DNA of 64,000 nt from Diplonema japonicum (GCA_964019335.1 OZ025707.1:295501-359500), one strand, 5' to 3'. Shown: positions 1 through 10,293, numbered from the stretch's first letter. A program made the numbers and translations. The notes: generated from the letters alone by a model not told the origin.

Positions 1-98
1 GGGAGGAACTGAGACGCCGTTATGAGTGAAGATTCTCGTTGTGGACAACATCCCATCAATGTCGCTGTGGTGGAGAAACGGTTGGCGGCGATGGGGAA
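1..98 (+). pseudogene. decayed duplicate of the receiver-domain start
   Basis: Bases 26-97 repeat about 70 bases of the receiver domain of the next gene (about 1115-1183) with a few substitutions. The matching stretch is preceded by a short match to the coiled-coil region (about 1031), so roughly 75 bases are missing between the two parts. One C is lost in the run after the acidic pair, which shifts the frame, and the second of the two conserved aspartates is changed to asparagine. It is therefore a non-functional fragment; the rest of the copy, if any, lies upstream of the window. Confidence 0.7.
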
Positions 99-330
99 CT
101 CTACATTTCTTTTTTTTAAGCCGAGGTTTCGTGGGATAATGGCGTAGACCTCGTTTCTTGGAACTACAACACCACCCGTCTTCCGTTGGGCAACTTCGTA
201 AGTGCTGGCGCTTTTTCGCTTGAGTTATATAAAATGTTTTTTTTTTTCTTTCCCCTCCCCTTTCTTCTTTTAATGCTTCAACAACTAAAAAAAAACTACA
301 CCTCCAGGCAGTCTCCCACCCCTCCCCCTC

Positions 331-1488
331 ATGGATGGGCGCGACGAGGAGACAGACCTAGCATATGTGAACTGGGAGGGGTTGGAAGAATGGATGAGGG
401 AGGCCTTCAAAGGTCTGTTCCTGACACCGATGGGGATGGGCGCCGTGCACTATTTCAAGGAGGTGTCGATGGGCGACGATGCTGTGAAGGTGCTGGCCGT
501 CACAAGAGAGAGCATAATGCTGTTCACCAAGGAGTGCGGGCTGCAAGGCGTTGTGGCAATCGGTTCGGTGGTAGCGTGCGTGTGCGGGTTGGAAGGCTGG
601 GTCGCCGTGCACACCGAAGACAGGTGCCTGGCGTTCCAGTGCAAAGACCAACAACAATTTATCCGGCCCGTCTTCAACCTCTTCAGGCATCTGACGAAAA
701 AACAGCTTCCTTTGAGCAACTCTGCTACTGTGTACCCTGCAATCTGCGAGGGCGTCTCTGAATGCAGCCCCCCTCGATCGAAACGCCCTGTTGTACAGGT
801 TAGCCATCTCCGTGCCATACCCCTCGTCAACGACGTTCCCTTGGAAGGGAAGGACTGTGGAAGCTACTACCAGGTGACGGAGCAGCCACCGCACGATGGC
901 GAACGGGAGAAGGAGATTGTTGTGAGAAATCGTAACGCGGCAGTTCCTGTAGAGGTGTATGAGAGGTTGGACAAACAGGACAGTAAGATTGCACAGTTGG
1001 AGGAAATCATCAAGAATATGCAAGCGGAGATGGAGGAACTGAGAGGGAAGGTGACATCGGCCCCGAAGCATGATTTGCAAACAGAACCGCTTATGCCAGG
1101 CCCCACGCGTCAAGTGAAGATTCTCGTTGTGGACGACATCCCCATCAATGTCACTGTGGTGGAGAAACGGTTGGCAGCGATGGGGTTCGATTGCATCACA
1201 TCATGCCACGCTTCACAACAGGCAACTACGTTGCTCAACACCTCATGTTTCGACCTCATCTTCCTCGACACTGATATGCCTTACCTTTCAGGGTACCACC
1301 TCTTGTCGTACATCCGCGCGAACCCCACGCATATTAACCACTCGTCACTTTTCATTTCGCTTATCTTGGACCCGTCGCCGATCGACAGGGACAAGTCCCG
1401 TGCAGCGGGGTTCGATGGCTGTGTTCCGAAACCAGTGGAGACCCCTGTGTTGAAAAAGCTGGTGATGAGCTTAGTGAAACGTATTTAG
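331..1488 (+). CDS. receiver-domain (response-regulator-like) protein with coiled coil
   Basis: 385 residues from the first ATG after a pyrimidine-rich tract and a CCTCCAG acceptor-like site. Residues 1-135 form a domain I do not recognise, with alternating strand-like segments that could be PH-like. Residues 207-242 are a heptad-rich coiled coil. Residues 261-385 are a two-component receiver domain: acidic pair D268-D269, phospho-acceptor D313 in FLDTDMP, S343 at the Ser/Thr switch position and K367 in VPKPVE. All key residues are present, so phospho-transfer from a histidine kinase is plausible. There is no DNA-binding output domain; the N-terminal domain or coiled coil probably couples the signal to a partner. 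A TATATAA sequence lies at about 226. A broken duplicate of the receiver segment sits at 1-98. Confidence 0.85.
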   Translation: MDGRDEETDLAYVNWEGLEEWMREAFKGLFLTPMGMGAVHYFKEVSMGDDAVKVLAVTRESIMLFTKECGLQGVVAIGSVVACVCGLEGWVAVHTEDRCLAFQCKDQQQFIRPVFNLFRHLTKKQLPLSNSATVYPAICEGVSECSPPRSKRPVVQVSHLRAIPLVNDVPLEGKDCGSYYQVTEQPPHDGEREKEIVVRNRNAAVPVEVYERLDKQDSKIAQLEEIIKNMQAEMEELRGKVTSAPKHDLQTEPLMPGPTRQVKILVVDDIPINVTVVEKRLAAMGFDCITSCHASQQATTLLNTSCFDLIFLDTDMPYLSGYHLLSYIRANPTHINHSSLFISLILDPSPIDRDKSRAAGFDGCVPKPVETPVLKKLVMSLVKRI

Positions 1489-1569
1489 AGTCTTTTTTTT
1501 TTGTAGGCGATCCTGTCACATACTGCAGGTTCCCTTCAAAGACATCTTTTTTTTTTCTTTCTCCCCCCT

Positions 1570-1885
1570 TCCCCCCCACTTTTGTTATTATTTTTGTTGG
1601 CTGAGGCTTCTCGACTTCTAGCTTTGTCAGCAGCCTGATCACCCGCTCTTCCATCTCCTGTTGACGTAGCTGCTGTGTTTTCATTTGTTCGTTCTGCTGG
1701 TTCCATTGCTCCTTTTGTAGTCTTTGCCAGTTTTGTTGAATTCCCTCCTGTTGTTCTTGCGGACTTTTGCATTCGGCATCATCCTCTTTGCATTCGGCAT
1801 CATCCTCTTTGTGTGCAGCCTTCCCATAAGATTTTTGGTTCGTTTTGTCGTTGATTTTCTTAGGGCGAAATCCGGGTTGATCCGC
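1570..1885 (-). pseudogene. minus-strand Gln/Glu-rich coiled-coil coding relic
   Basis: Read on the minus strand, about 315 bases stay open and encode a Q/E/K-rich helix (for example QQNWQRLQKEQWNQQNEQ and LRQQEMEERVIRLLTKLE). The frame begins just after a long T tract (minus strand) ending in ATCAG, which looks like a 3' splice site, and it contains a perfect tandem 21-nt repeat (1769-1789 and 1790-1810). No start codon or partner exon is evident. It may be an exon fragment carried by a mobile element or a remnant gene. It is the only coding-like minus-strand segment in the first 25 kb, apart from shadows of real genes. Confidence 0.3.
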
Positions 1886-1887
1886 TG

Positions 1888-1938
<51 letters not shown>

Positions 1939-1985
1939 AAAAAAGGAAAAAAGAAGGCGGAGAAAAAAAAAAGAAAAAAAAGGAA

Positions 1986-2852
1986 ATGGAGGTGGTATCC
2001 GAAGCAATCAGCGGACTGTACGCCTACGCAGATCCTTTGAACGAGAGGTGGGTGTTGTTTTGGCAAACAGCCGTTGTGGACAACACCACGGAGTGGTTTC
2101 GCACCTGCATGCTATCGACGGCAACGTTTCTCGTGATATTCTGGATGCTCGCGGTCCCGGCTGTTTTCGTGAACTTTTTCCCGCAGCTCAACCCCATCGA
2201 GAGGTGGAAGATACAGAAGGGAGGGTACTTGACCCTCGAAAAAACTGCATCAATGATTTCACTGGTCCTCTTCAACCAAGCCATGACAGTGGGCATCCAA
2301 TACCTTTTATACGACACCGTGAAGGACCAGGTTATTACAGAGACAGACGGTCTGCCGCATGTTGTAACAATGGGTTTTTACATGTTTTTGAGTATGATTG
2401 GTTACGACGTGTTTTTCTTCATTGTTCATTGTTTAATGCACACAAAATGGCTTTATTATAATTGCCACCAGACGCACCACACTGTGAAGCATACTACTGT
2501 TTTGACTGCTGCGTACTTTCATCCTGTTGACTACATTCTGACGACGTTGTCGGCATTTATCACGCCGGCGCTGCTGTCCCCGCACGTTGCCGTGCAGTGG
2601 TGCTTTGGTATTATCTTGGTACTCGAATCGTCAAACGCCCACTGTGGGTTTCGCATCCCGTTCACCCCCGACTCCAGGGACCATGACTTCCACCACTCTC
2701 ATTCTAGTTACGCCAATGTGAAGTATCGATTTGTGAACATGGGGGCATTCTTTTTAATCTGCGACAGACTGTTCGGAACCCGCGAGCCATGCTTGAAATG
2801 GTGGAGGGAAACCGAGGCAGAGCTGGCGGAAACGAACAAAAAAGCTAACTGA
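1986..2852 (+). CDS. sterol desaturase / fatty acid hydroxylase family enzyme
   Basis: 288 residues; the ATG follows a 47-nt A run and an A/G-rich leader. Family members are ER-membrane di-iron oxygenases acting on sterols or fatty acids (C-4 methylsterol oxidase, C-5 desaturase, hydroxylases). The three histidine boxes are complete: HxxxH at 148-152, HxxHH at 161-165 (HQTHH) and HxxHH at 233-237 (HDFHH, followed by S-H). Four hydrophobic segments surround them (about 40-62, 85-110, 125-150, 185-215), matching the usual topology, and the length is typical. The exact substrate cannot be read from sequence. It lies between a signalling gene and a spacer, so context gives no pathway. Confidence 0.9.
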   Translation: MEVVSEAISGLYAYADPLNERWVLFWQTAVVDNTTEWFRTCMLSTATFLVIFWMLAVPAVFVNFFPQLNPIERWKIQKGGYLTLEKTASMISLVLFNQAMTVGIQYLLYDTVKDQVITETDGLPHVVTMGFYMFLSMIGYDVFFFIVHCLMHTKWLYYNCHQTHHTVKHTTVLTAAYFHPVDYILTTLSAFITPALLSPHVAVQWCFGIILVLESSNAHCGFRIPFTPDSRDHDFHHSHSSYANVKYRFVNMGAFFLICDRLFGTREPCLKWWRETEAELAETNKKAN

Positions 2853-3132
2853 AAAAAAAAAAAAAAAAAAAAAAGAAAAAAAAAGATTGACAGTGTTGAG
2901 GGGGGGGGGGGGGGGGGGGGGGTGCTTATACCCCGAAAGCACCATTTTCTCGTCAAAAAAAATAATGGTTTTTTTTTTTTTTTTATGGAAACCCGCCGGG
3001 AAGCCACCTTGAACCAACATGTTTTTTTTTGTAGAGATTTCTTTTTTTTTATTAGTATTTATTTCACCCTTTCCCCTCCCAACGCACCTTTCTTTTCTGA
3101 TGATAAACAACCAGGCGTGTGTAGTACTTGTG

Positions 3133-3163
<31 letters not shown>

Positions 3164-4014
3164 TCGTTCCACTCTCTCTCGCCCCCCCCTCCCAAAAAAA
3201 AGAAAGAAAAGTTCCCAAAGCCACCGTAGTCATCCCTGCATCGCCGTTGTAGCCTGAAACATGGACTTTGCATACAAGCAAAACCAGACTCGCGGCTCGT
3301 GTGGGGCATGGAAAAATGGAGTGTTGATGGAAACGTTCCTTGTTTGTCACTTTGTGTCCAACAGGGCGGAAAAGGGGGGATTCTTTCTTCTTCTTTTTTT
3401 TTTTTTTTTTTTTTAACGAGAAAAAAAAAAAAAACAAAATAAAACGATGTTGAGCCAAATTGTGATGGACAGCTTTTTTGACCTTCCCCCCTCCAAGAAA
3501 GTAGAAAAAAGGTTTTTTCTAGCATTGTGCTCACTAGTGTGTTATGCAAAAAAAAAAAAAAAGCAGCTCGGGGGGGGAGGAAAAAAAAAAGGGAAAAAAA
3601 ATAATTTTTTTTTGTCATTCAATGGGAACCAACAAAAAAAAAATTGCGGCTACGTTTCTTCTTCTTCTTCTTTTTTTTTTTTTTTTTTTTTTTTTTTGAA
3701 TCTCATGTTGGGATACCTCTGTATACCATCGGCGGTTACAGTGACAAGAAGGGGAGGGGGGGGGTCTCACAAGGACCTCCTTTTAACATATTTTCTTTTT
3801 CTGAAGTTTCGTGAAAAAAAAACCCCAGAACAGGCTAGACCGCCATCAACCGTCTACATAAGACGCTGATACCCAGAACCGAAAGAGGCGCTCCCAGAAA
3901 AGGAGCATCAAAATTACCTTCTTTTTCTTTTCTCCCCCCCCCCCCCATTGTCCGGCTGAGAAACCACCAAAAAAAAAAGGAAAACCAAAAAAAAAAAAAA
4001 ATGTCCACAAGAAA
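2853..4014. other. homopolymer-rich spacer
   Basis: This spacer is dominated by long A, T, G and C runs (for instance a G run of more than 20 near 2900). A short patch at about 3261-3365 reads as a plausible peptide (MDFAYKQNQTRGSCG and following) and is flanked by AG and pyrimidine tracts, so a small exon is possible but unsupported. The tail contains a relic of a dispersed gene family, listed separately. Confidence 0.5.
3825..3911 (+). pseudogene. relic of the R-LRKTL C-terminal family
   Basis: About 85 bases resemble the 3' end of the gene at 62888-63586 (the part encoding INRLRKTL and RLQKRSIKR) with scattered changes and no continuous frame. Other members are at 13130-13290 and 51088-51235. 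It lies just upstream of the LRR gene. Confidence 0.5.
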
Positions 4015-7000
4015 ATGACGGCAATCACTTCAATACGTGTATTACTATGTCTAACCATCGTGACGGGGATAGTGGCTCCCGCTACTAACGCGGAGAAAAA
4101 TGCTCTCGAGGACCTGTACAGGTCGACCTTCAACAAAAACATAGGCGGCCAGAAGAGGACGTGGAACAGGTACAACAATTGGATGAAAAACGATCCGTGC
4201 GACGGGAAGTGGCAAGGGGTCACGTGTACGTTCTGCCCGTCATGCAGAGTCACTAAAATATCGCTGTATAACAACCAGTTAAGAGGTTCCCTCCCAGCTT
4301 CTCTAAAGGTCTTAACTAAACTCCGTCACCTCGACCTCGGTGTCAACTCATATGGCGACCCACCAGATGACATGCTATCTGGTATGACGGAGTTGGAATT
4401 TCTAAGATTGGGGAACTCCCTCTCAGGTATTCTACAGGACTGGACGTCCAGTAGGAAAACGCTTACATTCATTGAGATCAACGGAGCGATGTCCGGGACA
4501 CTGCCGTTGGCGTACCTCGACCTTCCCAACATTAACGATTTTCGTTTGTACAGTACAAAGCTGACTGGGGGCATACCTTCTTTTGACCCCTTGCGAAACG
4601 CAGAACATATTCGCTTGGCGTACAACAGGAATCTGTACGGTACTGTCCCCTCGTTGGACAAGCTGACGAATTTGAAAACTCTGCGTATTACAAACTGCCG
4701 TGTGTCTGGAACGCTTCCCCCGTTCACGTCTCTGACAAAAATCGTCGACGTAAATTTGTGGAGAAACAGCTTATCCGGTACCGTTCCTGACTTTCCGGTG
4801 AAAGCGCTGGACACATTGGAGCATTTCGACGCGGAGGAAAACGTGTTTCAGGAGTTCAGTATGTACGAGAATCGCCCCGCCCCCGGCGTGTTCAAAAAGT
4901 TGAAATACCTCAACATGGAGGAGAACATCCTCACGGGGACCGTTCCGTGTCATAGAACCGCGTTTCCCGCACTTGCGGAATGGATTTCCGACAGGAATTT
5001 CTTGACGGGGACGATCCCGTGTCTCGACGACTTCGCCGGGCTTTCAAAACTACAGTTATCTGCAAACAGTTTCACCGGTACATTGCCCGATACAAAACCC
5101 GCTGGTATCTCCTCTCTCAGCCTGAATCGAAACAAGCTGAGCGGGACCATACCTTTCAACTTCGTCAATAATCTTATCGCAGCGAACACCATTGCATTGG
5201 GCGCGAATTGTTTCAGCGGTACCGTTCCGAATATGCCTAATCTTCCTTCGTTGGAGAATCTCTACCTCCACAGGAATTCCGAGTGGAAGCCGATGAAGCC
5301 CGTGCGGATCGAACCGCAGGAGTTCGAAGACCTCGCGATGGACGGTGATCAGAACACGGAGTACACCTGCACGCCCCCGAAATGTTCCATTCTCATCGAC
5401 TTCGGTGAAGACGTATGTGTCGAGGCGATGGTGTCAACATTTCCTGTGGACATTGACACGTCCCTTCCCATCTCCCGTCGGACGGCAGGCGTCGTCACGG
5501 ATATAAGGTTTTACCAAGGAAGGAAGAGCTTCGATTCTGCAGAAACGATACAGCCGATGACGTACCACTCGCATCCTGATGATTATATATGGAACGTTAA
5601 TGCGCCAGGGGCGGAGCACGTGATGTCCCGGCACGTGGTGCATGATGATAAGCTGGACGCGTGGCCGCCTTACTGTCAGGTCAAAACGAGGTACTATCGG
5701 TTGGACCTTACCAGTTGCCACGGGAAACCCTGTCGAATTCCTGAATGGACGTTCTATTCTGGGCAGCGGTTGTCCGGCAGCATCCCGTCGTTCGCTGGGC
5801 TTCCAAAACTTGATACGTTTCACATTTACGGGAACAACATGTCGGGGGTCCTTCCGGATGTGTCCGGGAACGATTGGGAAGGGTCCCTTCGCGTCGAGGA
5901 CAACCAGCTGACTGGCATCAACAACACGGATTTCTGCCCGCACTTCCGGGTGTTGAACGAGCTGCGCTTCGACCACAATTTGATCACAGGCACGATCCCT
6001 CCATGGGAATGCATGAAGGAGATTCAGAAAATCTCCGTCGGAGCGAACCCCCTCACCGGAACGCTGCCGCCAGTAACAAGCAGTGCGTTGAAGGACCTGT
6101 ATGCAGAGGAGACCGCTTGCTGTGTTGGGTGGGAACATGAGAGGTTGCAGTCGAAAACAAAAATATACCCGTGGAACCTTGCCACGGACTGCCCGAGGTG
6201 TGACACGGGACTTGAAGGACACCTGCTACCGTGGACGGGCATTCCAAACCTCGAAAGAATAGTTGTTGACGACAATGAGCTGTCGGGCACGGTGGGCAAC
6301 GTGGGCGTTCTGACTAAACTGGAAACGTTTTCCATCATATCGAACAAGCTGGCGGGGACGCTTCCGTACACAGAAATGATAGTGGCGGGAAATGGTACCA
6401 CTTCATGCGTGACCACGGCATGGCACATGGGGGACAACAGCTTTTGGGGCCCTGTTCCAAACATCAAGCAACCCTTGACAACACGGTCCTGCAACATGGG
6501 GAGGTACGAATGCAGGTGCGGGCGCTACACGCACAGCAACGACGGGCGGAAGATCTACCACCTTCAGTTCGACAACAACTACCTGTGGGGCCCCGCACCG
6601 ACCAACGTAGAGCGAACCATCAGCCACGTCATCTACAACGAAAACTGCTGGAACTGCCCCTTGCTGCCGAAGGCAATATGGAACGCCTCATGCTTGCTCA
6701 ACGAACCAGGGCCCTGCTTCACGGACGAGAAGAAGAAGACACGAACATCTCCTGAGCCAACATGGACGGGAGGCTATGGATCCGTAAAAGGCCTCACCCG
6801 CCCTCCAGTGTGCACAGAACCACCTGCTGAGAGATATTCACAGGAAGGTCCATCATGCATACCGGAACCGAAAGACTCACTTTATGAACATGTCACACGT
6901 TGCCAGACAATGCTGTACCTGAACAGGACATTGCGAGAGGACGAGGTGAGGTCTGGGAAGATAACACCGCCGATCACGATAACATTCAATGACGGGGCTG

Positions 7001-8391
7001 TTCTGCCATACTTCGCGCCGTCGATGTGGGACTGCACCCTCCCGGAGGCCGCGACCCCGTTGGGACCGAGAGGGATCGACTTCACACAACCCATGCGAAA
7101 CACCCTTTTCGACGACACCGTCTCCGGCTCACCAGAGACCACGGAACCGTTTGGCTGGAACTTCTTTAAAAACGCGTTGATCTCACCAGCAGCGTATTCC
7201 CTGCAGGAAACACACCCGTACATAAAACTACCCACGGAACTTGTAATGGAGATAACGTCGGGAACTAATTACGACATTGCGAACGAAGAGGTGGTTACGG
7301 TGAAGGTGGATCGGAAGATGTTCTTAACACCGTTCGGCCCGGAGGACTACGAGGTCACATTCAACATCATACCAGTTAACGGGACAGTGGTGAGGGACAA
7401 CATCGTGGTTAATGAAAGCGCGGTGAAGGATGACGGTGTTGAGATTATCGTGAAACTTGAAATCGGCGAGACGTGGATGTGCGACGACTGCACAACAACA
7501 ACACCCCTTGGTATCACTGAGGACTGGACGAACGCCACAGATCAAACAAAATGGGCTGTGGAACACACCAGAACATGTTCGTGGAACTGTGCCGTTCCAC
7601 AGAATGCGGGGAAAACCCCATTCCAAGATGTAAAATGCATCGACAACCAGACACTCTCGCTCTTCCTAAAGCTGACCGAGTACAACATAAACGAGGTACA
7701 GTCCGAGACAATCTCCGTCGTTTTTCCTGACACCTGTTTCAAATCAAACCTACAAGCGAAAAACGCGGTTTTTAACATCACAATTGTACCCATAATCGAG
7801 CCCACTTTGACAATCACACCGACTTATTACAAAACTGGTACGGCAACGGAAACGGAAACATCTTCTGTAACTGTGACTCAATCGGTGTCGGTTTCCGTGA
7901 CGATGTCGCGAACTGCGATCCCGCTGCCATTTTGTTACGTGTTTGAAAGCTCTGTGTTATGCTCCGAGAGGTCTTTAGTGGTGGGGAACATGGAGGTGTT
8001 TGGTGCGCTGTTGTTGTTGGGGTTACTTACGGCTGTTTTTTTCTGGCTGTTTTGCACACGAAAACCTCCTCCTATTGACGTAACCGTCGACCGGGTTCAG
8101 GTTACCGTTGAAGAACCAAAACCGCCTCTTCCCTGTGTTATGATAAATGTCAATACCATCCCTCAAGAAGGGGTCAACATTACGGTTCGTAAGAAGGATG
8201 CCGACCCGCCTGGAGGGATTACTGTAACCGCGCGGAAGCAGTTTGATCTCGGGGTTACGATTACAGCGCGGAGCGTTGCACCGGTTGTGGCACCGCCGTC
8301 CAGTACTTCTTCGACACATCCTTTGTTGAACAACACATTTTCTTCATCGGGTTCCGGTGACCGGCCTACATTCAACTCAAAGTTGTTGTGA
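4015..8391 (+). CDS. large LRR type I membrane glycoprotein
   Basis: 1458 residues. A signal peptide spans about 1-26, followed by an LRR N-terminal cap with WMKNDPC and WQGVTC (D60-C71). Plant-type leucine-rich repeats with LSGTIP, TGTLP and SGTVP signatures occupy about 80-430 and resume from about 585 to 860; the non-LRR island between them (about 435-580) resembles a small beta domain. A Cys/Pro region and then a beta-rich segment with Calx-beta-like character (about 1010-1250) follow. There are many N-x-S/T sites and a Thr/Ser stalk near 1285-1310. A transmembrane helix at about 1327-1348 precedes a 110-residue tail rich in Pro and V-T-V repeats. No kinase domain is present, so it would act as a receptor-like or adhesion protein through partners. 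The frame is intronless. Confidence 0.85.
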   Translation: MTAITSIRVLLCLTIVTGIVAPATNAEKNALEDLYRSTFNKNIGGQKRTWNRYNNWMKNDPCDGKWQGVTCTFCPSCRVTKISLYNNQLRGSLPASLKVLTKLRHLDLGVNSYGDPPDDMLSGMTELEFLRLGNSLSGILQDWTSSRKTLTFIEINGAMSGTLPLAYLDLPNINDFRLYSTKLTGGIPSFDPLRNAEHIRLAYNRNLYGTVPSLDKLTNLKTLRITNCRVSGTLPPFTSLTKIVDVNLWRNSLSGTVPDFPVKALDTLEHFDAEENVFQEFSMYENRPAPGVFKKLKYLNMEENILTGTVPCHRTAFPALAEWISDRNFLTGTIPCLDDFAGLSKLQLSANSFTGTLPDTKPAGISSLSLNRNKLSGTIPFNFVNNLIAANTIALGANCFSGTVPNMPNLPSLENLYLHRNSEWKPMKPVRIEPQEFEDLAMDGDQNTEYTCTPPKCSILIDFGEDVCVEAMVSTFPVDIDTSLPISRRTAGVVTDIRFYQGRKSFDSAETIQPMTYHSHPDDYIWNVNAPGAEHVMSRHVVHDDKLDAWPPYCQVKTRYYRLDLTSCHGKPCRIPEWTFYSGQRLSGSIPSFAGLPKLDTFHIYGNNMSGVLPDVSGNDWEGSLRVEDNQLTGINNTDFCPHFRVLNELRFDHNLITGTIPPWECMKEIQKISVGANPLTGTLPPVTSSALKDLYAEETACCVGWEHERLQSKTKIYPWNLATDCPRCDTGLEGHLLPWTGIPNLERIVVDDNELSGTVGNVGVLTKLETFSIISNKLAGTLPYTEMIVAGNGTTSCVTTAWHMGDNSFWGPVPNIKQPLTTRSCNMGRYECRCGRYTHSNDGRKIYHLQFDNNYLWGPAPTNVERTISHVIYNENCWNCPLLPKAIWNASCLLNEPGPCFTDEKKKTRTSPEPTWTGGYGSVKGLTRPPVCTEPPAERYSQEGPSCIPEPKDSLYEHVTRCQTMLYLNRTLREDEVRSGKITPPITITFNDGAVLPYFAPSMWDCTLPEAATPLGPRGIDFTQPMRNTLFDDTVSGSPETTEPFGWNFFKNALISPAAYSLQETHPYIKLPTELVMEITSGTNYDIANEEVVTVKVDRKMFLTPFGPEDYEVTFNIIPVNGTVVRDNIVVNESAVKDDGVEIIVKLEIGETWMCDDCTTTTPLGITEDWTNATDQTKWAVEHTRTCSWNCAVPQNAGKTPFQDVKCIDNQTLSLFLKLTEYNINEVQSETISVVFPDTCFKSNLQAKNAVFNITIVPIIEPTLTITPTYYKTGTATETETSSVTVTQSVSVSVTMSRTAIPLPFCYVFESSVLCSERSLVVGNMEVFGALLLLGLLTAVFFWLFCTRKPPPIDVTVDRVQVTVEEPKPPLPCVMINVNTIPQEGVNITVRKKDADPPGGITVTARKQFDLGVTITARSVAPVVAPPSSTSSTHPLLNNTFSSSGSGDRPTFNSKLL

Positions 8392-9195
8392 TGGACGGAC
8401 AAGGAGACAAGAAGAAATGAAATAAAAAAATTTTAAAAAAAAAAAAAAAAAAAAAAAAATCCCTCCCCCTTTACTGGGCCATGTGAGTCAGATTGTGGCA
8501 TGTGGTTGTTTTAAGTTTGTGTTATGAATTTGAAAAATAAAAATACGGGGGGGGGGGGTGGAACACTGGATATTTCTATTAAACGACCACCTAACGAAAC
8601 CCTCTCTTGGCAATATTTTTTGCAAGGAATTGAAAACTGGAAGGGGGAGGGGAGAAGGGGGTTTTGCTGAAAAATTCTTGGGAAAAAAAAAATAAAAGAA
8701 AAAAAAATGAGTTCTATAAGAATACGAATGTGAAATGTAAAAAAAAAAAAAAAAAAAAAATGTTATAAAAGAAAATACAATTGTCTTTCCTTTTTCTTTT
8801 TAAAAAAAAAAAAAATGCTAGGGAAATAATTTTACTTTACAAAAACCCGAGGAAAAAAAAAAAGAGAAAAAAAAAATATTCTCAATCAAAAAAGATTTTC
8901 TTTTTCTGTCATCTTTCCTTGGTTCCGTCTCTGGTACGATGCAATAAAAATGTACTTGAAAAAAAAGAGAAACCCCCCCCTCCCCCCATTTCCCCCTTCT
9001 CTTTCTGTTTCCCAAATTCATTTCATTTTGCATCTCCCTCCCTTCCTGTTTCGTTACTTCAACCTTGTGTTCGAAACCCCCCCAAAAAAAACATCGATTT
9101 TTTTTTAATCCAGAAAAAAGAAAAAAAAAAACCCAGCGCACAGCAATACACAAGACACAGGGGCGAGAAAAAAAAAAAAAAAAGCAACAATAAAG
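8392..9195. other. homopolymer-rich spacer
   Basis: A, T and G runs, with AATAAA-like sequence soon after the LRR stop codon that could serve polyadenylation. No coding segment or RNA gene is visible. The final 100 bases include a T tract and ATCCAG, then an A-rich leader to the next gene. Confidence 0.5.
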
Positions 9196-10293
9196 ATGAA
9201 CCCAGCACGAAAAAATACACTCGCGGTGTTGTGCATGTTGGTGGTATGGAAGAAAAAAAAAAAAAAAAAAAAAAGGTTGCATACTTATCTGTCTTTGGGA
9301 TCTGGCGGGCGGACGACGAGACGACCCGGCATCACATAGCCCACGGCGGCACAGTCGGTGGGTTGGAACCAAGAGAGGCAAAAGACGAAAAAGAATGGAA
9401 AGCTGCGAAATCCGAAAGAACAGGCGGGGTCCTACAGCTCGGAAGCGTCCCGTTTCTAGACCCTCCTTTCGGATATAACAAGTATGGGGGGGAGAAAAAA
9501 AAAAGAAAAAAAAAAAAAAAAAAAAAGGAAACGCAACGTGGAAAGGTGGAAGATGATCTACACCTCTATGCTAGACGACACAAACATAGTATCTGACGAT
9601 TTCAGCCTAGTCGATTATGGGGCGGATGAGGGTTATTTCAGCATTTCTGCAGCGCAAGCGTTTCCCAAGGCGAAGGTCATGGCAGTTGACATGGGTGGTA
9701 AAGGGGGTTCAATCTGGAAGAAAGACCACGATGTTCTTAAAGTTCAGGAGCAAAAAATCAAGCAATACAGAGTCGGCGAGCGTGTGATAATGTGCCAGAC
9801 CGCTGTCACACCCGAACATTTTTTTAAACTAAGCGATGCGTCAACAGGTCATGACTACCAATATGTTTTGTCGGTATTCCACTGGTTTACAATGGAGACG
9901 CGAGCCGATTTCGAAAAAGTTTTGGTGAAACTCTTCAAAAACGCGCGAACAACCTTCATAGAACTCCCGATCGCCGGGGACTTCGGCCCCCGTTTCATGA
10001 AACAAGTCGGATCGAAGCATTTCGTAAAATGGTACGACGGTCGGTCCAACATCGAGCAGATCATCATCGACTCCCTAACTGCGCATGACGTTTCACACAA
10101 AGTAACCATGATCGGGTCTGTAAAGTGGTTTCCCGGTGACAAAGCGAAAGGTGAAAAGGACTGGAACAGAGACGTGTTCAGGGTTGACCTGACCGACTCT
10201 CCACATCCATTCGAGTGTCAAAAACACTTCGATATTTACGGATGCGCCCCTACAACCAACCCCGAACCTGTTGAGTTCAGTAAATGCTCCTAG
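9196..10293 (+). CDS. membrane-anchored SAM-dependent methyltransferase (3 exons)
   Basis: Coding exons 9196-9243, 9276-9481 and 9528-10293 give 339 residues. Residues 1-7 are basic and 8-26 form a hydrophobic signal anchor (LAVLCMLV joined to VAYLSVFGIW), predicting a type II Golgi/ER membrane protein. Motif I of the class I methyltransferase fold is VDYGADEGYFS at 113-123, followed by a strand ending AVDMGG; a later FHWF/FIEL region fits the fold. The splice model is supported because both introns start GTATGG, end AAAG and restore one frame across three differently phased segments, including the anchor. The A-run introns would otherwise look like frameshifts. The substrate is unknown; FkbM-like or glycan/lipid methyltransferases are possibilities. 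Confidence 0.75.
9244..9275 (+). other. intron 1 of methyltransferase gene
   Basis: 32 nt: GTATGGAAG, then an unbroken A run, then G. It splits the signal anchor in phase 0. Confidence 0.65.
9482..9527 (+). other. intron 2 of methyltransferase gene
   Basis: 46 nt: GTATG, a G run, then A tracts ending AAAG. Phase 2; removing it joins FGYN to the methyltransferase domain frame. Confidence 0.7.

Noticed and set aside
331-1488. Bacterial origin or contamination because of the receiver domain
   Set aside because: Flanking spacers, composition and the non-bacterial N-terminal domain fit the rest of the eukaryotic window; receivers occur in protists, plants and fungi.
3064-3618. Open frames of 100-190 codons over T/A tracts in spacers (also near 8818-9381, 12821-13090 and elsewhere)
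   Set aside because: Translations are mostly Phe or Lys from homopolymers and have no protein-like composition.
5434-6222. Long minus-strand open frame of 262 codons inside the LRR gene
   Set aside because: It is the antisense shadow of a continuous LRR coding sequence; the + strand has a signal peptide, ordered repeats and a membrane anchor.
9484-9552. Start of the methyltransferase at 9484 with a polylysine N-terminus
   Set aside because: The lysines come from the A-run intron; the spliced model supplies a normal ATG and signal anchor.
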